64,000 nucleotides of DNA from an uncultured Prevotella sp. (GTDB taxonomy: Bacteria; Bacteroidota; Bacteroidia; Bacteroidales; Bacteroidaceae). The stretch covers positions 1 to 64,000 of the forward strand of contig CAMUYR010000014.1 in assembly GCA_947164965.1 (NCBI GenBank). Direction: 5' to 3'. Positions 41,588 to 50,080 of this stretch are shown piece after piece (position 1 is the first letter of the stretch; each line of letters starts with the position of its first letter). The notes beneath the pieces were generated by a model that searched no databases, was not told where the DNA came from, and saw only the letters and a list, made by a program, of their open reading frames with translations. The position numbers were made by a program, and so were the translations under genes.

Positions 41588-42439
41588 TTATGATTTATAT
41601 TTGATGTGATCAATCAGTCGGATTGGCGTATGGCCGCAGTACACGGTGATACAACCTACGACGTAGGGCGTATCGTCCCACGACTCAACGTCCTGCAGCG
41701 TGTTGCCGTCGACTATCGAGAAATACTCCACGTCCAATCCCTCTACGGCATTGATGTCGGCCACCACCTTGTCGTGCGTTTCCTTCACCGTATGCTTCTT
41801 GGCGTAAGCCAGGCTCTTCTTCAGGGCCTCGTAGATTTTCGGAGCAATGGCTCTCTCCTCCTTGGTCAGCAGCGTGTTACGCGAGCTGCGAGCCAGTCCG
41901 TCGTCGTCTCTCACGATGTCGCACTCCACAATCTGCACACCCAGTCCCAAGTGTCTCACCATTGCCTTTACGACGGCTATCTGCTGCCAGTCCTTCTCAC
42001 CGAAGTAGGCGCGCTGGGGCTTCACGATATAGAACAGACGGCTGACCACCTGACAGACACCATTGAAGTGGCCGGGGCGGTGCGCGCCTTCCATCACTGT
42101 CGACACGGGCGGATACTCAAACTGACGCGTGTCGGGCACGGGATACATCTCCTCGACCGACGGCGCCAGTACATAGTCGGCACCGCACGACTCCAGCAAC
42201 AGGCAGTCGGCATCCAGCGTCCGTGGGTAGTTCTTCAGGTCGTTCTTATCGTTAAACTGCGTTGGGTTTACAAATACCGACACTACGGTTATCCCGTTCT
42301 CCTTCACACTGCGGCGCACCAGCGAGGCATGACCCTCATGCAAGGCGCCCATCGTGGGAACTAGTCCAATCTCTTTTCCTTTTTTGCGATCTTCGAACAG
42401 TTGGTTCTGAAGGTCCACAATCCTATTGAATACTTTCAT
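41588..42439 (-). CDS. panC: Pantothenate synthetase
   Basis: [31 protein letters not shown]. Confidence 0.96.
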   Translation of the reverse strand: MKVFNRIVDLQNQLFEDRKKGKEIGLVPTMGALHEGHASLVRRSVKENGITVVSVFVNPTQFNDKNDLKNYPRTLDADCLLLESCGADYVLAPSVEEMYPVPDTRQFEYPPVSTVMEGAHRPGHFNGVCQVVSRLFYIVKPQRAYFGEKDWQQIAVVKAMVRHLGLGVQIVECDIVRDDDGLARSSRNTLLTKEERAIAPKIYEALKKSLAYAKKHTVKETHDKVVADINAVEGLDVEYFSIVDGNTLQDVESWDDTPYVVGCITVYCGHTPIRLIDHIKYKS

Positions 42440-42583
42440 TCTTTTTTCTTAGTTGTCTCGAAATCGGGTGCAAAATAACAACATTTTTACCAAATAAGGA
42501 AAAAATAACGTAAAAATATGCCAAATTTGAGGCTAAAAATCCTTAAATATGCACGTTTTTGATGATTTGAGAATTTTTTTTCG

Positions 42584-42591
42584 TAACTTTG
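42584..42591 (+). promoter_or_regulatory. -7 box TAACTTTG
   Basis: TAnnTTTG ~20 bp upstream of the 42612 start. Confidence 0.5.
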
Positions 42592-42611
42592 CGCTGTAAA
42601 AAGCAAGATTT

Positions 42612-43409
42612 ATGGCACAGAAGATTCTATTTATTAACCAGGAGATTACTCCCTATGTTCCCGACACCGAACTCTCACTGATGGGTAAGGCATTACCTCA
42701 GGCTATGCTGGAAAACGATCACGAAATCCGTACCTTCATGCCGAAGTGGGGTAACATCAACGAACGTCGCGGACAGCTGCATGAGGTCATCCGTCTTTCT
42801 GGTATGAATATGATCATCGACGATACCGACCATCCGCTGATTATCAAGGTTGCAACTATTGTTCAGACGCGTGTGCAGGTGTACTTCATCGACAACGACG
42901 ACTATTTCTCCAAGCGCCTGATGACCAAGGACGATCAGGGAGCCGACTATAGCGACAATGCCGAACGTGCCGTATTTTTTGCCCGTGGCGTGCTTGAGAC
43001 CGTCAAGAAGCTGCGCTGGGTGCCCGATATCATCCACATTCAAGGATGGATGGGAGCCGTGGTGCCTCTCTATATCAAGACGGCCTATCACGAAGAGCCC
43101 TCGTTTGCTAATACCAAGGTGGTCACGTCGCTCTTCCCGAAGGATTTCGACAGTACGCTCGATCCCAACTTCAAGCAGTATATCAACTTCCGCGAGGCAA
43201 CACCCGAAGTGCTCAAGAAGTACAACGACGTCTTCGACTATGATGAGCTGTGCAAGCTGGCCATCGACTACAGCGACGGCGTCATAGCCGGTAGCAAGAA
43301 GACCAATGCCGCGCTGCTCAAGTATGCCAAGGAGGCAGGCATTCCTACCCTGCCCTATGCCGGCGAAGACTTCACGCAGGCCTACAAGGACTTCTACGAC
43401 AAGCTTTAA
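42612..43409 (+). CDS. Stand-alone glycogen/starch-synthase (GT5) N-terminal catalytic domain-like protein
   Basis: ILFINQEITPYVPDTELSLMGKALPQAMLENDHEIRTFMPKWGNINERR; no C-terminal GT1-like domain. Confidence 0.8.
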   Translation: MAQKILFINQEITPYVPDTELSLMGKALPQAMLENDHEIRTFMPKWGNINERRGQLHEVIRLSGMNMIIDDTDHPLIIKVATIVQTRVQVYFIDNDDYFSKRLMTKDDQGADYSDNAERAVFFARGVLETVKKLRWVPDIIHIQGWMGAVVPLYIKTAYHEEPSFANTKVVTSLFPKDFDSTLDPNFKQYINFREATPEVLKKYNDVFDYDELCKLAIDYSDGVIAGSKKTNAALLKYAKEAGIPTLPYAGEDFTQAYKDFYDKL

Positions 43410-43457
43410 CAGTACAACAACAGGATAAATATATTTAATATAAGGAAAAGAACATTC

Positions 43458-44918
43458 ATGAAGAATAAACTGATAATGGCAGGGATTGCAATGCTCGCGC
43501 TTGCAATCTCTTCGTGTGATGAGGACACCGACACGATGGGCTACACACTCACCAGCGAATCCGATCGCTACGCAATGGCTACCGACACGTTCCTGGTCAA
43601 CACACGCTCCATCATTGCCGACTCGGTGCTCTCGCGCAGCGCCTATAGCTTCCTCGGTCGCATCAAAGACCCCGAGACGGGTACCGACATCAATTGCGAC
43701 TACATGACACAGTTTGTAGTGCTCGAAAACGAGGCCGACAGAATATTCCCCGTCAAGGACTCCCTGCTGAGTATCGATGCCGCAGGATTGCCAATAGCCG
43801 ACTCTGTCACCGTCAACCTCGTTGTCGAAAGCTATCAGGGCGACTCGCTGGCTGCCATGAAGCTCAACCTCACCGAGCTCGATCATCCAGTAGAGGAAAA
43901 CAGGACCTACTACACCAACTTCGATCCCGAGGCCGAAGGCTATCTGCGCGAGGGCGGACTCTCGCAGAACAAGCTCTATAGTATGGCCGACCTCACTCAG
44001 ACCGACAGTGCCCGCAATGCTCAGCGCACCAGCTATTACTATGCCATCAGGATTGCCCTCAACAAGCCGTATACCGACAAGAAGGGCAACACCTACAATA
44101 ACTACGGCACCTATCTGATGCGCACCTATTACGAACATCCCGAATACTTCAAGAATTCCTTTACCTTCACCAAGAATGTGTGTCCGGGATTCTATATCAA
44201 GACCACCGACGGACTGGGCGTCATGTCGAAGATCATGCTCACTCAGCTGAACGTCCACTACCGCTACAAGTGGGACGGCGTGTTCTATTCACGCACCCGC
44301 AGGTTTAACGGCACCGAGGAAGTGTTGCAGACCACACATATCGTGAACGACAAGAAAAACATACAGCGATTGGTCAACAACAACGAGTGCACCTATCTGA
44401 AGACCCCTGCCGGCATCTTCACCGAGGTCACGCTACCCATCGACGACATCAAGCGCGGACACGAGAACGACACCATCACGTCGGCAAAGATCATCTTCAA
44501 GAAGATGACCGACTACAGCGATCTGAGCGACATCCTCCTCGAAGAACCCAGCGAGCTACTCATGGTCGAGCGCGACAGCCTCTATTCGTTCTTCGAGAAA
44601 AACAAGCAGAGCGACAATCTCACCAGTTTCCTCGCCACCTACAGCAGCCAGTATCACATGTATACATACAGCAACATCTCCAGCCTGGTCAACCACATGT
44701 ACAAGATTCGCAATCAGGGCTCGCCCAACTGGAACAAGGTGGTACTCGTACCCGTCGAGAGCACTAGCATATCGAGCACCAGCTACTACACCAGCACCAG
44801 CACGGTGACGGGCATGAGCAACGACATGTCGATCACCAGCATCCGTCTGGTCGGAGGCAGTGCCAACAAGCACGAGCCGGTGACCATCAGCGTCATCTAC
44901 AATAAACAGGCAAAATAA
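43458..44918 (+). CDS. DUF4270-type lipoprotein
   Basis: Lipobox AISSCDED; repeat-rich beta protein. Confidence 0.75.
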   Translation: MKNKLIMAGIAMLALAISSCDEDTDTMGYTLTSESDRYAMATDTFLVNTRSIIADSVLSRSAYSFLGRIKDPETGTDINCDYMTQFVVLENEADRIFPVKDSLLSIDAAGLPIADSVTVNLVVESYQGDSLAAMKLNLTELDHPVEENRTYYTNFDPEAEGYLREGGLSQNKLYSMADLTQTDSARNAQRTSYYYAIRIALNKPYTDKKGNTYNNYGTYLMRTYYEHPEYFKNSFTFTKNVCPGFYIKTTDGLGVMSKIMLTQLNVHYRYKWDGVFYSRTRRFNGTEEVLQTTHIVNDKKNIQRLVNNNECTYLKTPAGIFTEVTLPIDDIKRGHENDTITSAKIIFKKMTDYSDLSDILLEEPSELLMVERDSLYSFFEKNKQSDNLTSFLATYSSQYHMYTYSNISSLVNHMYKIRNQGSPNWNKVVLVPVESTSISSTSYYTSTSTVTGMSNDMSITSIRLVGGSANKHEPVTISVIYNKQAK

Positions 44919-44920
44919 AT

Positions 44921-45052
44921 ATGGCAGACAACTTCCTGGAGCGACACTACGAAGAGTACGAGGCACGCAAAGCCGCCTACCTGCGCAAGAAGCGCCATCT
45001 GCCAAAAACAAAGCATCATCTCCCGGAACGTCCGGAGGATGATGCTCTTTAG
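44921..45052 (+). CDS. Small basic protein, 43 aa (MADNFLERHYEEYEARKAAYLRKKRHLPKTKHHLPERPEDDAL)
   Basis: ATG 3 nt after the DUF4270 stop; not in the supplied ORF list (too short). Confidence 0.6.
   Translation: MADNFLERHYEEYEARKAAYLRKKRHLPKTKHHLPERPEDDAL
45012..45046 (+). terminator. Hairpin inside the 3' end of the small ORF
   Basis: AGCATCATCtcCCGGaacgtCCGGagGATGATGCT followed by CTTTAG...ATTTTT. Confidence 0.65.
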
Positions 45053-45066
45053 TTACCATTTTTCAC

Positions 45067-45177
45067 TTAGAACGGCCCCCGTCCCATACAACTCGTGGTG
45101 GTCAGTGCCGTCAGGAAAGCCGTGAGTGCGGCTACTGCCATCTTCACCGCAACCTCAATCAATCGATTCTTCTTCAT
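45067..45177 (-). CDS. Smalltalk-type small protein, 36 aa (MKKNRLIEVAVKMAVAALTAFLTALTTTSCMGRGPF)
   Basis: Short TM/lipobox-like peptide immediately after the HU-like gene, the usual Bacteroidales context; not in ORF list. Confidence 0.65.
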   Translation of the reverse strand: MKKNRLIEVAVKMAVAALTAFLTALTTTSCMGRGPF

Positions 45178-45199
45178 AATTGTCAATTGTCAATTAGAC

Positions 45200-45784
45200 T
45201 TAATCTCCCTCTCCCGGTTCGTCACCATTGTTGGTTGAAGGAGGAGTCTGGCTTGAGCCGCTGCCGCTGCTGCCGCTGCCCCCATCGTCGGCCTCATTAC
45301 CCGTCAGGCTCTTCACCAGCGCCTTGGTCTTCGACGTGAATGTGGTGCTGGCGGCGCGGGTCATCTCGTCCATGGTCGTCTCGCCGGTGGCCTGCATGAT
45401 GAGCTTCACGTTGCCGATGGCGAACTGCTGCAGGGCGATGTTCTCGGCCAGTTCCTCGTCCTTGCGCTGAATGCCGACACCTGCCGACACCTTGGCGTCC
45501 TTCTTCAGCGTCAGGCCGTTGGACTCCACGGAGCACTTGAACAATCCGAGGTCGTCAATCTTGATGACGTAGCCCAGCAGCGCCAGCTCCTTGATGCACG
45601 ACACCATGTCGGTCAGCATACCCAGAATCTCGCCCTTCGAGAACGAGGTGGTGTGTTCGGCCATGTGCTTGGCCAGCTGCGAGGTGCCGATAGTGCCCTT
45701 GTACTCGACGCGGGCGAAGTACTTTCCCTTGACGCCCTGAATGACGTCGTTAGTGTTCTTTGTCAAATTCAATTCCAATGCCAT
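45200..45784 (-). CDS. HU-family DNA-binding protein with low-complexity Gly/Ser tail
   Basis: HU-like family fold (GTIGTSQLAKHMAEHTTSFSKGEILGMLTDMVSCIKELALLGYVIKIDDLGLF), tail DDGGSGSSGSGSSQTPPSTNNGDEPGEGD. Confidence 0.82.
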   Translation of the reverse strand: MALELNLTKNTNDVIQGVKGKYFARVEYKGTIGTSQLAKHMAEHTTSFSKGEILGMLTDMVSCIKELALLGYVIKIDDLGLFKCSVESNGLTLKKDAKVSAGVGIQRKDEELAENIALQQFAIGNVKLIMQATGETTMDEMTRAASTTFTSKTKALVKSLTGNEADDGGSGSSGSGSSQTPPSTNNGDEPGEGD

Positions 45785-45915
45785 AATAATCTTTTTTTTA
45801 GTGTTAATAATTCGTTTTCTGTTCGCTTAAACCGGCCTTTCTTTCGGAGTATTCCGGACTGCCCCAATCGATTCCGATTTTCTTGCTGCAAAATTAATAC
45901 ATTCCGTTTTGGCAA

Positions 45916-45971
45916 GTGGACGTTCGTGGTCAATCGTGGTCGAAAGTGGTCAAAAGTGGTCAAATGTGGTC
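45916..45971. repeat. 10-bp-phased GTGGTC/GACCAC iterons
   Basis: GTGGTC at 45926, 45936, 45946, 45956, 45966 and GTGGAC at 45916, exact 10-bp period. Confidence 0.92.
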
Positions 45972-46196
45972 GGAATTGGCTTCCTGATATTCATAGGGCT
46001 CGCCAAACTCGTCTACGATTTGCTGCACCTGACTCGGCGTGAAGTCGTTGAGTTCCAGCAGATTAGAGAGGTTCCGATTCTTCTTAAGCCAATTGTTCAA
46101 CCGCCTTATCGCACCGCGACGCGTCATCTTGGGATAATAAATCATGGCCAACTCCGACTTGTAATAAGCCTTAATTTCAAACGGTTCCTGTTTCAT
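45960..46196 (-). CDS. DUF4248-like protein
   Basis: FEIKAYYKSELAMIYYPKMTRRGAIRRLNNWLKKN. Confidence 0.75.
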   Translation of the reverse strand: MKQEPFEIKAYYKSELAMIYYPKMTRRGAIRRLNNWLKKNRNLSNLLELNDFTPSQVQQIVDEFGEPYEYQEANSDHI

Positions 46197-46881
46197 CGCT
46201 CTCTTGATTTTTTTTCTTCATCGCCAGCCATTCCTCACGACTCACGGCGCCCTTCTTTCGTTCTTCAATTTCCTGCCACACCCGCTCGTTGTCCTCCTGA
46301 CGCGTCTGCGCCACAGCCTGCTGCTTCTGCTTCTTCTCCAGCCGTTTCATACGGATGGCGGCGGCGGTGTTGGCTGCACTGTATTCCGTATTCATCCATC
46401 GTTTCAGTCGCTTGTCGATATTCCAGTAGCGCTCTTCCTCAAACCGCATCTTTCCTGTAGAAGGATTCTCCTCGCTGTAGAAGTTGTAGAAATCAGCCAG
46501 ACGCTGTGGGTCGTACTGTCCTAATCGCTTCAGACACTCCTGATGAAAAACCTCTCGACGATCGCCACCGGCAATATATATAACTTTCTCTTCTGTTTCT
46601 TTTTTTGCTTTTTCTTTTATAAGGGGGTTCGGGGGGAAGTTTTTCTTTTTCTTTGTTTCTTTTCTCTCTTTCAGACTGAAACGGGCGCAAAAAAAATACT
46701 GCAGCTTCTTCTTCAGCGACGTCACCAGCGACTTCTCGTCGTTGCTCAGCTGTTCGAAGCTGGCAACGGCCATCAGCACGTGGTACAACGTGTCGTACAC
46801 CGACCGCTCACTGCCGTCGCGATTGACGGAAGAGACGGTCAGCAAATCGACAACGTAGCGTTCAATTCTTGTTCTCTCCAT
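46177..46881 (-). CDS. Hypothetical protein of Bacteroidales HU/DUF4248 modules (DUF7833-like)
   Basis: Position plus C-terminal GKMRFEEERYWNIDKRLKRWM; start revised to MERTRIERYV. Confidence 0.55.
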   Translation of the reverse strand: MERTRIERYVVDLLTVSSVNRDGSERSVYDTLYHVLMAVASFEQLSNDEKSLVTSLKKKLQYFFCARFSLKERKETKKKKNFPPNPLIKEKAKKETEEKVIYIAGGDRREVFHQECLKRLGQYDPQRLADFYNFYSEENPSTGKMRFEEERYWNIDKRLKRWMNTEYSAANTAAAIRMKRLEKKQKQQAVAQTRQEDNERVWQEIEERKKGAVSREEWLAMKKKNQESDETGTV

Positions 46882-47043
46882 TGTCAACATTATTCTCATT
46901 ATAAATAGCAAGTAAAACACGCACAATTTCACGCTTTACCTCCCAGTCAAATTTACCCACCCTACGCTTTTAGTTATCATCGTATTTTTTGAATTTAAGC
47001 CTGCAAAATAAGCAAAAACTTTCAACTTTTCGGCAAAAAGTTG

Positions 47044-47051
47044 TATCTTTG
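47044..47051 (+). promoter_or_regulatory. -7 box TATCTTTG for the RAYT-like gene
   Basis: TAnnTTTG ~50 bp upstream of ATG. Confidence 0.5.
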
Positions 47052-47266
47052 CATCCATTAATTCATATAAAAATAAAAAAGAGGACTATAAATAACCAGA
47101 TATGCCAAGGAGTAAAGAAGAAGCGCTGGCAGCAGGCGTGAAGATCAGAGAGACACAGCACAACATGAAGCGACGCAAGCCGTGGCACAATTACTATCAT
47201 AAGGGTACCTATATGCTGACGATGGTGGTTGAAGGAAGGAAGCCGGTGCTGGGGCGACTGATTATG

Positions 47267-47286
47267 CCCGCAGCTGACGCAGCGGG
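47267..47286 (+). repeat. REP-like palindrome copy A
   Basis: CCCGCAGCTGACGCAGCGGG. Confidence 0.85.
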
Positions 47287-47344
47287 AATAGAGGCAGGAA
47301 AACCGGCGGGAGTAAAGACGGGAAAGACGGCGGGAGCAGCTACT

Positions 47345-47364
47345 CCCGCTGCGTCAGCTGCGGG
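47345..47364 (-). repeat. REP-like palindrome copy B, exact reverse complement of A
   Basis: CCCGCTGCGTCAGCTGCGGG. Confidence 0.85.
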
Positions 47365-47590
47365 CTCCTACATCGAACTGACGGCCCTCGGAAGAGCCAT
47401 CCGCGACGAAGAGATACGGAAAATCTCTACCATCTACAAGACGGTGAAGGTCTGGAAGCTCTGCATCATGCCCGATCATATCCACATGATAGTCAGAATA
47501 ACCGAAGACCTACCTGAGGGCAAGCATCTGGGGCATATCGTGGCAGGATTTAAGGGAGGCTGCTCTCGGGCGTGGTGGAGAATGAATATG

Positions 47591-47610
47591 CCCGCTGCTG
47601 ACGCAGCGGG
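47591..47610 (+). repeat. REP-like palindrome copy C
   Basis: CCCGCTGctgacgCAGCGGG, perfect 7-bp stem. Confidence 0.85.
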
Positions 47611-48199
47611 CTCTTCTCCTCACTTGCCGGCGCTTTTCGAGAGTGGCTACAACGACCAGATTCTACTTGAAGAAGGGCAGCTCGACAATTGGAAGCACTA
47701 CCTTGACGACAACCCGCGGCGCCTGGCTATCAAACGGTTATGTCCCGACTTTTTCATAACCCTCAACTATGTCGACATTGCCGAATGGCATTGCCAGTTG
47801 GTAGGCAATAAATTCCTGCTGGACATCCCGCAGAAGGTGGCAGTTATTGTGCATAGTGCCTATACCGATAAAGACTATGCCGACTATTGCGAGAAATGGC
47901 TGGCATGCGGAGAGGCCGGTGGCGTATTGGTAAGTGCCGCTATCGCAATCCGCGAGAAAGAGGTTATGCGCGAAGCCATGGACAGAGGCTATCGTATCAT
48001 CCTCGTCAGGGAGAACGGCTTTCCTCCCTTGTACAAGCCATCCGGTGAATCCTTTGATGCTTGTTCTGATGGCCGTCTATTACAGGTCAGCCCTTGGCAA
48101 TACCACATGGCGCGTCGCTGTATCTCCCGTGAGCAATGCCTGATGCTGAACCGATTAGTAGAAGATATTGTAAAATATATTCCTATTGAGATCCGTTGA

Positions 48200-48222
48200 C
48201 ACAGAAGAACCGTCCTTCTGTG
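48200..48222. repeat. REP-like palindrome abutting the RAYT-like stop codon
   Basis: CACAGAAGaaccgtcCTTCTGTG; 21/23 match to the tilS insertion. Confidence 0.75.
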
Positions 48223-48285
48223 CTTATAAAAGAGGCGTTCTATGTCTTTTCCTGAAAAATGTTTGGCAGTGTGAAAAGAATAGAG

Positions 48286-48293
48286 TATCTTTG
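48286..48293 (+). promoter_or_regulatory. -7 box TATCTTTG with TTTG upstream
   Basis: TAnnTTTG, TTTG at 48262-48265. Confidence 0.55.
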
Positions 48294-48319
48294 CAGCAAA
48301 ATAACTGAATTTTCAACTT

Positions 48320-49252
48320 ATGATGAAGACTATTTTATCTCTTTTACTGATGATTTGTGCCACGTCGATGCAGGCACAGGACGACAATGAATACTACGGT
48401 TTTAAGGCCAAGTTGAATGGAAAGATAGCGGTGGAGCTGATCTACCACAACGAACCGAACGGCAGCGATTGGACGTCGGCGGGGTATATCTATTACCCCA
48501 ATGCGAAGACGCCCGCTCCGATATTGATCGTAGAAGACTGGGGCAAGGAGAAACACGTGGTTCCGAAGGAGGACAATGTGTTTAAGACACGCTTCGTGGA
48601 GTTTCAGCCCGACGGCGAGATAACCGGCATCATCTATATAAAATTTGCAGAGGTGGAGGGCGACTACCAGGTGCTGGAGGCCCAATGGAAAAACCCCACG
48701 ACGGGCAGGGTGATGAAGTTCAGCGATTTTGAGGAGCTGCGCCAGAAACCCGCGTGGTATCCTGGCCAGCCCGCCGTGTTCTCAGCACCCAAGCGCGACG
48801 CATGGACATTCACGTATAGCCTGTACAATGAGAATAACGAGGACAGCGAGTGGATGAACAAGATCCGCGTCAATTTCCACGTGAACGGTCAGGAAGACAG
48901 CAAGCTGAGCTTCGTGGACGATCTGAACGGTGCGGTGAACAGTGAGATGGAAGAGAAGCTGGATTGGATCGAGGAGAGGGATATCAACTTCGACGGTATC
49001 CCCGACCTGCTGATCTATGTCGGTGTCAGCCGACTGGCACAGACGCTCTACAGGGCTTTTGTATGGAATCCTGTAACGCGCCAGTTCTATGAGGTTGAGG
49101 AGTTCCAGATGATTGAGGAACCGACGTTCGACAAGAAGCAGGAAACCATCACCAGCTACGCTCGTGACGGGCAGGCGATGTATATTTCAACGTATAAATG
49201 GAAGAACGGTAAGCTGAAAATGATTTCAGAAGAGAAAGAAGTGCAACCTTAA
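48320..49252 (+). CDS. Secreted hypothetical protein
   Basis: Signal peptide MMKTILSLLLMICATSMQAQ; 310 aa. Confidence 0.7.
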   Translation: MMKTILSLLLMICATSMQAQDDNEYYGFKAKLNGKIAVELIYHNEPNGSDWTSAGYIYYPNAKTPAPILIVEDWGKEKHVVPKEDNVFKTRFVEFQPDGEITGIIYIKFAEVEGDYQVLEAQWKNPTTGRVMKFSDFEELRQKPAWYPGQPAVFSAPKRDAWTFTYSLYNENNEDSEWMNKIRVNFHVNGQEDSKLSFVDDLNGAVNSEMEEKLDWIEERDINFDGIPDLLIYVGVSRLAQTLYRAFVWNPVTRQFYEVEEFQMIEEPTFDKKQETITSYARDGQAMYISTYKWKNGKLKMISEEKEVQP

Positions 49253-49938
49253 GGTTTTACTTTCTTCTTGAACATCCCGCTCATGCTGTTCAGATAGTCG
49301 GCAGGCGTAATGCCGAAGGCGAACTTGAAAGCGCCGTTGTAGGCTGCAGTATTCCTGAAGCCACACATGCGGGCTATGTCTTCTGCAAAGTAATCTGAGT
49401 GGTCCATAAGAATCTTTGCAGCATATTCCGCACGTAGCGAGTTGATATAGTCGAGCGTTCTCTCGGGCTCCTTATAGCGCGGCACGAGTTCGCAGAACGT
49501 CTCATCGCTGACGCCCATAAACTTTACCAGAGCGTCGTGGTCGAAGTCGGGATCTGTGAATGGCTTCTCCTTATTGACACGGGCGTCCATCATGACAGCA
49601 AAGTTCGGCTTCTCGACTTTCTGATCGGCCTTGACCTGCTTCGGCATCTGCAGCTTTTTATTCAAAGCCTCTTCCTGCTCGTCGAGCGACAAGATCTCGT
49701 CGCCCACCAGCTCTCTGTATTCATTCAGCGTCGTCAGAATGCGCTGCATCTGTTCGTTACGACGGCTGATAATCCGATTGTAACGCAGACTGATGACTCC
49801 AAGTACGATGAGCACTATCACGACGATGACGAGTATGATAATGATATGATTGGCATCATCCACCGTGTATCCGCTGGCAAAGCAGAAAGGAGAGGCCAAT
49901 AATAGCATTGAAAGGCTTGAAACTAATCTCTTATTCAT
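49249..49938 (-). CDS. Membrane-anchored AraC-type HTH regulator
   Basis: Signal/TM then RTLDYINSLRAEYAAKILMDHSDYFAEDIARMCGFRNTAAYNGAFKFAFGITPADY. Confidence 0.85.
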   Translation of the reverse strand: MNKRLVSSLSMLLLASPFCFASGYTVDDANHIIIILVIVVIVLIVLGVISLRYNRIISRRNEQMQRILTTLNEYRELVGDEILSLDEQEEALNKKLQMPKQVKADQKVEKPNFAVMMDARVNKEKPFTDPDFDHDALVKFMGVSDETFCELVPRYKEPERTLDYINSLRAEYAAKILMDHSDYFAEDIARMCGFRNTAAYNGAFKFAFGITPADYLNSMSGMFKKKVKP

Positions 49939-49985
49939 TATTAATATTAGGGGTATATTTGGTTGAACTTATCTATATTCACTTG

Positions 49986-49993
49986 CAAAGATA
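49986..49993 (-). promoter_or_regulatory. -7 box TATCTTTG for the 49249 regulator
   Basis: Minus-strand TAnnTTTG. Confidence 0.5.
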
Positions 49994-50041
49994 ACAAAAA
50001 AATTGGAATATCCATGCATCAAGTGTCACAATAATGCACTT

Positions 50042-50079
50042 TTTGCATATTTTGAAACTATTTTTGCATATTTTGAAAG
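50042..50079 (+). promoter_or_regulatory. Paired 17-bp direct repeat, candidate AraC-type operator (locus 1)
   Basis: TTTGCATATTTTGAAAC and TTTGCATATTTTGAAAG, 21-bp period. Confidence 0.6.
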
Positions 50080-50080
50080 T

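Larger units (their letters stand above)
47102..48199 (+). mobile_element. RAYT-like Y1/HUH transposase with DprA/LOG-like C-terminal region
   Basis: MPDHIHMIVRI HUH motif, YNDQILLEEGQLDNWKHYLDDNPRR Tyr helix; C-term GGVLVSAAIAIREKEVMREAMDRGYRIILVRE...YKPSGESFDACSDGRLLQVSPW. Confidence 0.82.

Noticed and set aside
42693-44258. 521-aa antisense ORF opposite the GT5-like and DUF4270 genes
   Set aside because: Spans two real genes and the gap between them; low-complexity V/G composition typical of antisense frames
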